Source: Coriobacteriaceae bacterium
GTDB taxonomy: Bacteria > Actinomycetota > Coriobacteriia > Coriobacteriales > Eggerthellaceae
DNA length: 5,841 bases
Assembly: GCA_015062635.1 (NCBI GenBank)
Contig: SUUF01000128.1
Coordinates: forward strand, 1 to 5,841
Direction of reading: 5' to 3'
Numbering within the stretch: the first letter of the stretch is position 1; every line of letters starts with the position of its first letter. The position numbers were made by a program, and so were the translations under genes. Positions 1 to 4,732 of the stretch are shown here, one piece after another. Below the pieces are notes generated by a model that made no database searches, was not told the DNA's origin, and was given only the letters and a program-made list of their open reading frames with translations.

Positions 1-773
1 GTGGCAACCCAGTCGTAGATCTCGTTGGCGAGGCTCCACAGGTCGTCGAGCTTCTCCTCGGTGGGCACCCACATGGTGCCGCCGACGGTGCTCGTCATGA
101 TGTGGGGCATCTTGCCGCCGATGAGGCCGCAGATCTCGGAAGCCTTGGACTGCATCTTCAAGGCCTCGAGGTAGTGGGCCGTGCAGATGAGGTCGAGCTC
201 GGCGGGCAGGTTGTAGCCCAGGCCGTCGTCGCCGTCCTTGTGGTTGCCGGCCTTGCCGCCCTCGGAGCCGAACCAGTTGCCCGAGAAGATGGACAGCTGG
301 CCGTTCTGGGCGAACTTGGTCAGGCGCGCGGAAAGCTGCTTGAAGTCGGTGTAGGTGGAGGTGCCGGCAGCCTCAGCAAGACGCTGCGCCTCGACCGGGT
401 CGGCATTCAGGGCGTTCAGCGGGTCGACGTAGTCCAGGGCGCACAGGTTGTAGAACCACAGGATGTGGCTGTGCAGGAACTGGCCGGCCTCGACGATGTT
501 GCGGATGATACGCGCATTGTTCGGGATCGTGATGCCGTACGACTTCTCGCCAGCCAGGCAGGCGGCGTGAGAGTGCGAAACCGGGCAAACGCCGCAGATG
601 CGCTGCACGATCATGGCAGCATCTTCGGGGGTGCGGTTCTCGACGACGAGCTCCATGCCACGGAAAGCACCGCCGGAGACCCATGCGTTAGTGACGACGC
701 CGTCCTCGACTTCCATCTCGGCGCGGAGATGGCCCTCGATGCGGGTAATCGGGTCAATGATGGAACGTGCCAT
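1..773 (-). CDS. hyaB: [NiFe] hydrogenase large (catalytic) subunit, N-terminal part, truncated by window edge
   Basis: This is the catalytic subunit of a group 1 [NiFe] hydrogenase, which carries the Ni-Fe(CN)2CO site that splits H2. Reading the reverse strand from the ATG at 773-771 gives 257 complete codons plus a partial Thr codon, with no stop. The protein opens with the family signature IDPITRIEGH (residues 6-15). It contains the L1 motif RICGVCPVSHSHA (58-70), whose C60 and C63 are the first pair of Ni-binding cysteines and H67 the conserved histidine. The second CxxC pair and the C-terminal maturation cleavage site lie outside the window. Such subunits usually have about 550-600 residues, so less than half is seen. 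The start follows the small-subunit stop by 3 nt, with an AAGG-type ribosome site inside the end of that gene, so the two are co-transcribed and probably translationally coupled. The subunit has no signal peptide, as expected for Tat hitchhiking on its partner. Family assignment is firm; the symbol is by analogy. Confidence 0.96.
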   Translation of the reverse strand, partial: MARSIIDPITRIEGHLRAEMEVEDGVVTNAWVSGGAFRGMELVVENRTPEDAAMIVQRICGVCPVSHSHAACLAGEKSYGITIPNNARIIRNIVEAGQFLHSHILWFYNLCALDYVDPLNALNADPVEAQRLAEAAGTSTYTDFKQLSARLTKFAQNGQLSIFSGNWFGSEGGKAGNHKDGDDGLGYNLPAELDLICTAHYLEALKMQSKASEICGLIGGKMPHIMTSTVGGTMWVPTEEKLDDLWSLANEIYDWVA

Positions 774-776
774 GTG

Positions 777-1994
777 CTATTCACCTTCCTTCTTCAGGAC
801 GGAGTCGTCGTAGACGCCGATCGACTCGTTCGGGTGCTTGGCATCCCATTCGCGGACCTTCTCGGTCTCGACGAAGCCGAAGTTGCCCTTCGCCTTCATG
901 CCGAAGCCGTGGATGACCATGACCGCGGCGACCGCGGCGATGGCGATCCAGCCGATGGTGGTGGGCTGGAACGGAACCCCGCCGATGCGCAGGTCGCGAT
1001 GGCGGATGTAGAACGGGGTGTTCACCTCGACCCAGTTGTCGCCGGGATCGAGCGGGTTGGCCTCGCAGCAGCCGATGCACGGCGCGCCAGATTCCACGCA
1101 CCAGGAGCGGCGGTGGTTGTAACGCACGATGCCGCAGTTGGCGCGGGTTTGCGGGCCACGGCAGCCAACGGCGTACAGGCAGTAGTTCTTGGCCTCTTCG
1201 GGGCTGCCGAACTGGTACACGAACTCGCCGTTCTCAAAGTGGCCGCGACGCTCGCAGTTGTCGTGCACGGTCTCGTTGAAGATGACGGCGGGCTTGTTCT
1301 GCTCGTTGAGCTCCGGAAGCACCTGCATCATCACGACGTCGACCAGGATGGCGACGAGCCACTCCGGGTTCGGCGGGCAGCCGGGGACGTTGATGACGGG
1401 CACGTCGATGCCCTGTTCCTGCATGTACTTCTGGCAGCCGACCGCGTCGGAGCTGTTGGGCTCGGCGCCCATCCAGCCACCGTTGGTCGCGCAAGAACCG
1501 AACGCGACGACGGCGTTCGCCTTCTCGGCGGTCTCCTTGAAGGAGTCGATGCCCGGCTCGCCGGCGATGCGGAGCGCATGACCGTCCCAACGCTTGAGCA
1601 ACGCGCCTTCATACACCAGAATGTAGTTGCCGGCCTCGATGGTCTGCTTACGCGCTTCTTCCATCGACCAACCAGCAGCAGCCGAGAGGGTCTCGCAGTA
1701 ATTCAGCGAGATCATCTCGAGAACCACGGTTGCGGGATCCGGGTCGTCGATCTGCGCGAACGCCTCCGTGCAGCCGGTGCAGGATGCGCCCTCCATCCAG
1801 ATAACCGGATAGAGCCCGCCTTCCTGAGCGCCGATCACGGAGTTCTCGACGGCCTGGGCAACCTGGGCGACCGTGAGTTGCGATAACCCAGCGGCAGCCG
1901 CGATGGTTCCGCAAAGCTTCATGAAGCTACGACGCGAGATGCCGCGCGCATCGAGCATGCTTTGAAACTTGGCGGTTGTGGCCTCGTTTTCCAT
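777..1994 (-). CDS. hyaA: [NiFe] hydrogenase small subunit, Tat-exported and membrane-anchored
   Basis: This electron-transfer subunit of a group 1 uptake hydrogenase has 405 aa from the ATG at 1994. A GTG two codons upstream (2000) abuts the Shine-Dalgarno sequence and is unlikely as a start. Residues 20-26 (SRRSFMK) followed by an Ala-rich hydrophobic stretch form a Tat signal. Fe-S ligands align without gaps to E. coli Hyd-1: proximal C72, C75, C168, C206; distal H244, C247, C272, C278; medial C287, C306, C309. The two extra cysteines of O2-tolerant enzymes are glycines here (G74, G173). C299 stands where the medial-cluster proline normally sits, so a [4Fe-4S] medial cluster is predicted. 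One transmembrane helix (about 347-364) is followed by a polar tail of about 40 residues, longer than I would expect. The protein would face outside the membrane with HyaB and pass electrons to a membrane partner not in the window. It probably belongs to the Coriobacteria-type subgroup (1i); that is inference. Confidence 0.96.
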   Translation of the reverse strand: MENEATTAKFQSMLDARGISRRSFMKLCGTIAAAAGLSQLTVAQVAQAVENSVIGAQEGGLYPVIWMEGASCTGCTEAFAQIDDPDPATVVLEMISLNYCETLSAAAGWSMEEARKQTIEAGNYILVYEGALLKRWDGHALRIAGEPGIDSFKETAEKANAVVAFGSCATNGGWMGAEPNSSDAVGCQKYMQEQGIDVPVINVPGCPPNPEWLVAILVDVVMMQVLPELNEQNKPAVIFNETVHDNCERRGHFENGEFVYQFGSPEEAKNYCLYAVGCRGPQTRANCGIVRYNHRRSWCVESGAPCIGCCEANPLDPGDNWVEVNTPFYIRHRDLRIGGVPFQPTTIGWIAIAAVAAVMVIHGFGMKAKGNFGFVETEKVREWDAKHPNESIGVYDDSVLKKEGE

Positions 1995-2000
1995 GTGCAC

Positions 2001-2008
2001 ACCTCCTT
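2001..2008 (-). promoter_or_regulatory. Shine-Dalgarno of the hydrogenase small-subunit gene
   Basis: The minus strand reads AAGGAGGT here, a perfect match to the anti-Shine-Dalgarno. It lies 6 nt before the ATG at 1994, which is good spacing, and 0 nt before the alternative GTG at 2000. This decides the start in favour of the ATG. Confidence 0.9.
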
Positions 2009-2117
2009 GGGGTGTTGTCCCAGTAATACCTTGCCGTGTGTATTATCCTTCATTGACACTACACAACTGCTACATTTTAAGGGTAAGAGCATGGTTTTTG
2101 GCGCAGACGGCCATAAA

Positions 2118-2145
2118 ATGTTACCCACCTTTTAGTGGGTAACAT
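2118..2145. promoter_or_regulatory. Perfect 11-bp inverted repeat, candidate operator
   Basis: The arms ATGTTACCCAC (2118-2128) and GTGGGTAACAT (2135-2145) are exact reverse complements around the 6-nt loop CTTTTA. A related half-site TTACCCAT lies at 2161-2168 and an inverted GGGTAA at 2081-2086. The repetition of the half-site outside the palindrome suggests protein binding rather than only an RNA hairpin. TACCCAT matches the TACYYMT heptamer known for NarL-type (LuxR-family) response regulators, but the spacing here is not the usual 7-2-7. On the minus strand the hairpin is followed by only four T, so it would be a poor terminator. It lies about 125 bp upstream of the hydrogenase start. 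Confidence 0.6.
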
Positions 2146-2173
2146 CATTGGTGGTTTTCTTTACCCATTCCTT

Positions 2174-2201
2174 ATAATATGTGGCAATTTTTGCCTGTCA
2201 G
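2174..2201 (-). promoter_or_regulatory. Candidate sigma-70-type promoter for the hydrogenase operon
   Basis: On the minus strand CTGACA (2201-2196) is followed after 16 nt by TATTAT (2179-2174); each hexamer has one mismatch to consensus. Transcription would start near 2167 and give a leader of about 170 nt containing the 2118-2145 inverted repeat. A second possible -10 (GATAAT, minus strand, around 2043-2048) lacks a good -35. The plus strand also reads TATAAT at 2173-2178 with only a poor TTGGTG 19 nt upstream. Direction and use are unproven. Confidence 0.35.
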
Positions 2202-2325
2202 TTTTGCCAGGTAATGGTGAAATTGAGAATTTGGAAGCCCTAACATTACTCATATTTTGAATACTGACCGTAGGTTGCGCTGAAATGGGGAAACATCGAT
2301 GCCCAGTAAAACCGTCGGGTTGCCG

Positions 2326-2331
2326 TATACT
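2326..2331 (+). promoter_or_regulatory. Candidate -10 element for pheA
   Basis: TATACT matches the -10 consensus at five of six positions and lies 25 nt before the pheA ATG, implying a very short leader. I find no recognisable -35 hexamer at 16-18 nt upstream, so this is a weak call. Confidence 0.3.
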
Positions 2332-2345
2332 CCCACGAGCGTATG

Positions 2346-2352
2346 AAAGGGG
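2346..2352 (+). promoter_or_regulatory. Ribosome binding site setting the pheA start
   Basis: AAAGGGG lies 4 nt before the ATG at 2357. The frame is also open back to an ATG at 2285, but that codon has no purine-rich site before it, and the extra 24 residues resemble no part of the family. Confidence 0.65.
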
Positions 2353-2356
2353 TTAC

Positions 2357-3232
2357 ATGATCACCTACGCCGATTCCGAAAACGCCGCGAACATCGCGTT
2401 CCTGGGGCCCGCCGGCACCTATTGCGACGAGGCGGCGCGCCGTTTCGCCAAGCGCATGGGCGCGACCGACGCGACGCTGCTCCCCTGCCCGTCGTTCGGG
2501 CGCGTGTTCGACGCCGTCGAGCATGGGCGCGTCGAATACGGCGTGGTCGCGCTCGAGAACTCCATCGAGGGGCCGGTGAACGCGACGCTCGACTCGTTCG
2601 CCGAGCGCAACGAGTCGGCGATCCTCGGCGAGGAGATCGTCGATATCCACCATTGCCTCGTGATGAATGCGGCGGCACGCCCCGAGGACGTCAAGCTCAT
2701 CGCATCGCACCCGCAGGCGCTTGCGCAATGCCGCAAGTTCCTCGAGGCCACCTTACCCGGCGTTCCCATACGCACGGCGGCATCGACCGCCGGCGCCGCC
2801 CGGATGGCCGCCGATGACGCCGCCGTCGCCGCCATCGCGAACGCCCGCGCCGCCGAGATCACCGGCACCGTGGTCTACCGCCGCGGAATCGAGGACCACC
2901 CCGGCGACCAGACGAATTTCGCGCTGATCGCCCGCCGCGGGCATTCCGCGGTGTTCACCGGCGAGGGCCCGATGAAGACCTCGCTCGCCCTGTACCTGCG
3001 CGGCGACCGCCCGGGCGCGCTGCAGATGATCCTGTCGGAATTCGCCTACGCCGGCATCAACCTCACGAAGATCCAATCGCGCCCCACGAAACGGCGCCTC
3101 GGCGAATACATGTTCTTCATCGACATCGACGGCTCGCTTGACGACGAAGACGTGCAGGTCGCCCTTGACTGCCTGCGCCTGAAGCTGCGCGCCGTGAAGA
3201 TCCTCGGGTGCTACCCGAAAGCCGCGAACTAG
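2357..3232 (+). CDS. pheA: Prephenate dehydratase with C-terminal ACT regulatory domain
   Basis: This 291-aa cytoplasmic enzyme converts prephenate to phenylpyruvate with loss of CO2 and water, the penultimate step of phenylalanine synthesis. It is the monofunctional form with no chorismate mutase domain. The catalytic domain (about 12-195) shows FLGPAGTY (15-22), ALENSIEGPVN (65-75), SHPQALAQC (117-125), and the terminal motif DQTNF (184-188). In that motif the usual Thr-Arg-Phe reads T186-N187-F188. An ACT domain (about 206-286) carries the GAL motif (219-221) and QSRP (240-243) in place of the classical ESRP, so phenylalanine feedback is likely but may be altered. Length is normal for the family. 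It stands alone, diverging from the hydrogenase operon and ending in its own terminator. No Phe-rich leader peptide precedes it. Identity as a member of the dehydratase family is firm; arogenate as substrate cannot be excluded. Confidence 0.94.
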   Translation: MITYADSENAANIAFLGPAGTYCDEAARRFAKRMGATDATLLPCPSFGRVFDAVEHGRVEYGVVALENSIEGPVNATLDSFAERNESAILGEEIVDIHHCLVMNAAARPEDVKLIASHPQALAQCRKFLEATLPGVPIRTAASTAGAARMAADDAAVAAIANARAAEITGTVVYRRGIEDHPGDQTNFALIARRGHSAVFTGEGPMKTSLALYLRGDRPGALQMILSEFAYAGINLTKIQSRPTKRRLGEYMFFIDIDGSLDDEDVQVALDCLRLKLRAVKILGCYPKAAN

Positions 3233-3250
3233 CCGCTGAACCGCCACAGC

Positions 3251-3286
3251 AAGGGTCGAAGGCGCGTCCTCCGGCCCTTTTCCTTT
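3251..3286 (+). terminator. Intrinsic terminator of pheA
   Basis: The arms AAGGGTCGAAGG (3251-3262) and CCTCCGGCCCTT (3268-3279) pair over 12 positions with one G-U and one A-C mismatch around the loop CGCGT. The tail TTCCTTT follows. The hairpin begins 18 nt after the pheA stop, in the short gap between converging genes. Read leftward the stem has no T-tract (GCTGTGG follows), so it should act mainly on pheA; I see no good terminator for the mntP side. Confidence 0.8.
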
Positions 3287-3290
3287 GCCA

Positions 3291-3866
3291 TCACATGCCG
3301 GTGGACAGATGCTCGACCAGCACTTTCACGCCGATTCCGATGAGGATGACGCCGCCCACCGCGGCAGCCGGACGCTCGAATATCGACCCGAAGCGGTTTC
3401 CCAGCGCAACCCCCGCCAGCGACAGCGCAAAGGTCGTGACGCCGATTATGACGACTGCCGGGAACGGCGAGACCCCGAGCGCCGCGAAGGTGACGCCGAC
3501 CGCGAGGGCATCGATGCTCGTCGCGACCGAGAGCATCATGAGCTCGCCGAGGGAAAGGCCGCCGGATGCGCCGCCGTCTTCCCCTTCCCCATCCCCGCGA
3601 ATCGCGTCGAGCAGCATCTTGCCGCCGACGATCGCGAGCAGCACGAAGGCGATCCAGTGGTCGATGCTGCGGATCGCGTCGGCGAACGACGATGCAAGCG
3701 CCCAACCGAGGACGGGCATGCCGGCCTGGAAGATGCCGAACGATACGGCGAGCGCAAGCGCCACCCGCCGGTCGATGCGCGGCATGCCCAGGCCCTTTCC
3801 CACCGAAACGGCGAACGCGTCCATCGAGAGCCCGATGCCTATCAGGAACACTTCGGCCAGGGTCAT
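3291..3866 (-). CDS. mntP: MntP-family manganese(II) efflux pump
   Basis: This 191-aa integral membrane protein of the MntP (DUF204) family, of usual length, exports Mn(II) from the cytoplasm. About six hydrophobic segments are visible (roughly 3-23, 35-57, 70-89, 106-127, 133-156, 166-186). They are split by an acidic Gly-rich loop (about 90-104). The internal duplication typical of the family shows as LSMDAFAVSVGKG (13-25) and TSIDALAVGV (116-125), with the membrane aspartates D16 and D119. The start codon overlaps the stop of the preceding MutY-like gene as ATGA (3863-3866), so translation is coupled, and an AAGGGA site lies just upstream inside that gene. In other bacteria mntP is often under MntR or a Mn-sensing yybP-ykoY riboswitch. 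Neither can sit directly before this gene, so any metal control would have to act on the whole operon. Confidence 0.92.
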   Translation of the reverse strand: MTLAEVFLIGIGLSMDAFAVSVGKGLGMPRIDRRVALALAVSFGIFQAGMPVLGWALASSFADAIRSIDHWIAFVLLAIVGGKMLLDAIRGDGEGEDGGASGGLSLGELMMLSVATSIDALAVGVTFAALGVSPFPAVVIIGVTTFALSLAGVALGNRFGSIFERPAAAVGGVILIGIGVKVLVEHLSTGM

Positions 3867-4732
3867 GCGCGATATCCCTTCCCGTCGTAGGCGAAGAATC
3901 CTTCGCGCACGAGCTCTTCGGTTATCGAATCGAATTCCTCCGCGTCCACAACGTCACGCCCGGCTTCGAGCTCGATTGCGTCGAGCGCATCGTGAAGCGC
4001 CCCCGGGGCGATACCCGGCTCGCCCAACACGATGCGCACCAGCTGCGCGCGCTTCTGACGCCGCGAGCCCTCGAAAGCCGATTGCCGGGTATGGCCGGCG
4101 CTGCGCCGCGACGGGTTCGGCATGGTCGCCTTCAGGTGGGCGCCGTAATCGAGCAGCGCGTAATACCACCCGCGCACATCCTCGTTCGGGCACGTCGCGC
4201 GCACCAAGGGCACGATCTGGGCGTCGGGTACTCTCTGCGCATCGGGGAAGAAATGATGGAGGAACACGCTGCGGACGTTCGTCTCGAGGTACACGCACGG
4301 CTTATCGTGGGCAAACGCCATCACGCCAGCCGCTGTCGCCGGCCCGATACCAGGCAGCGCGACGAGTTCCTCGTAGCTTTCGGGGAGCTTCCCGGCATGA
4401 CGGTCGGCGCACTCACGCGCGCACCGCTGCAGCATCAGGGCGCGGCGGTTGTAGCCGAGCCCCTGCCACAGCTCGAGCACGAGAGACGTCTCGGCCGCAG
4501 CGAGGGCATCGATCGTCGGCAGAAGCGCGAGGAAACGGTTCCAGTACCGCTCGACGCGCTTCACCTGCGTCTGTTGGAGCATCACTTCCGACACGAGCAC
4601 CGCGTAATCGTCGTCGATGCCGCGCCAGGGCAGCTCGCGCCACAGCTCTTCGCCCTTGCGCCGCACCAGGGCTTGAAAGGCGGCGATTTCCCCTTCGAGA
4701 AGCGCGGGCGCGGCAGCTTTAGCAGCCATCAT
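3863..4732 (-). CDS. MutY-like HhH-GPD adenine DNA glycosylase family protein without Fe-S cluster
   Basis: This 289-aa protein resembles A/G-specific adenine glycosylase, which removes adenine paired with 8-oxoguanine. The N-terminal half is clearly MutY: LPWR (34-37), SEVMLQQTQV (48-57) with the catalytic Glu E49, LWQGLGYNRRA (88-98), and the helix-hairpin-helix LPGIGPATAAG (126-136). It then departs. Where MutY has the catalytic Asp in Leu-Asp-Gly-Asn-Val, this has L149-E150-T151-N152-V153. Where the four Fe-S cysteines should follow the DxGA helix (195-198), there are none and instead a basic stretch with FEGSRRQKR (220-228). The end (about 230-289) looks like a small winged helix, not the Nudix-like 8-oxoG recognition domain, so the protein is about 60 residues short of full MutY. 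The start overlaps the upstream gene by 14 nt (ATG 4732, or 4729). I recall similar 'ETN...HHFF' proteins elsewhere, probably a separate subfamily. Its substrate is uncertain, so I give no symbol. Confidence 0.85.
   Translation of the reverse strand: MMAAKAAAPALLEGEIAAFQALVRRKGEELWRELPWRGIDDDYAVLVSEVMLQQTQVKRVERYWNRFLALLPTIDALAAAETSLVLELWQGLGYNRRALMLQRCARECADRHAGKLPESYEELVALPGIGPATAAGVMAFAHDKPCVYLETNVRSVFLHHFFPDAQRVPDAQIVPLVRATCPNEDVRGWYYALLDYGAHLKATMPNPSRRSAGHTRQSAFEGSRRQKRAQLVRIVLGEPGIAPGALHDALDAIELEAGRDVVDAEEFDSITEELVREGFFAYDGKGYRA

Larger units (their letters stand above)
1995..2356. other. Divergent AT-rich intergenic regulatory region between hydrogenase and pheA
   Basis: This stretch of about 360 bp has no convincing gene. 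It is clearly more AT-rich than the coding sequence on either side and must hold the promoters for both the hydrogenase operon (leftward) and pheA (rightward). It contains a perfect 11-bp inverted repeat, further TTACCC-type half-sites, a short GGCAA palindrome with a repeated TTTTGCC, and several -10-like hexamers, listed separately where supportable. A nine-codon frame (2214-2243) has no ribosome site or run of Phe codons. I see no T-box or other recognisable riboswitch core. Confidence 0.8.

Noticed and set aside
102..1886. Open plus-strand frame of 594 codons antisense to the hydrogenase genes
   Set aside because: It lies opposite two unmistakable hydrogenase genes. Its low-complexity Val/Ala/Asp/Gly/Leu composition is what a GC-rich, third-position-biased gene gives when read antisense. 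No ribosome site or family motif is visible.
1995..2000. GTG start for the hydrogenase small subunit, two codons upstream
   Set aside because: It directly abuts the Shine-Dalgarno, leaving no spacer. The ATG at 1994 has a 6-nt spacer.
2118..2145. Inverted repeat as an intrinsic terminator
   Set aside because: No gene ends nearby in either direction, the T-tract is at most four, and half-sites recur outside the hairpin.
2214..2243. Nine-codon frame as a pheA attenuator leader peptide
   Set aside because: It contains no Phe codons, lacks a properly spaced ribosome site, and no terminator/antiterminator pair follows.
2285..2356. 24-residue N-terminal extension of pheA from the ATG at 2285
   Set aside because: No ribosome site precedes it and the sequence resembles no PheA. 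The ATG at 2357 has a good purine-rich site and starts just before the first conserved motif.
2200..2356. T-box or other riboswitch before pheA
   Set aside because: I could not find the conserved T-box sequence or another familiar riboswitch core.
3208..4722. Open plus-strand frame of 504 codons through mntP and the MutY-like gene
   Set aside because: It is antisense to two conserved genes with clear motifs, crosses the pheA terminator, and translates to an Arg/Pro/Ser-rich nonsense composition.
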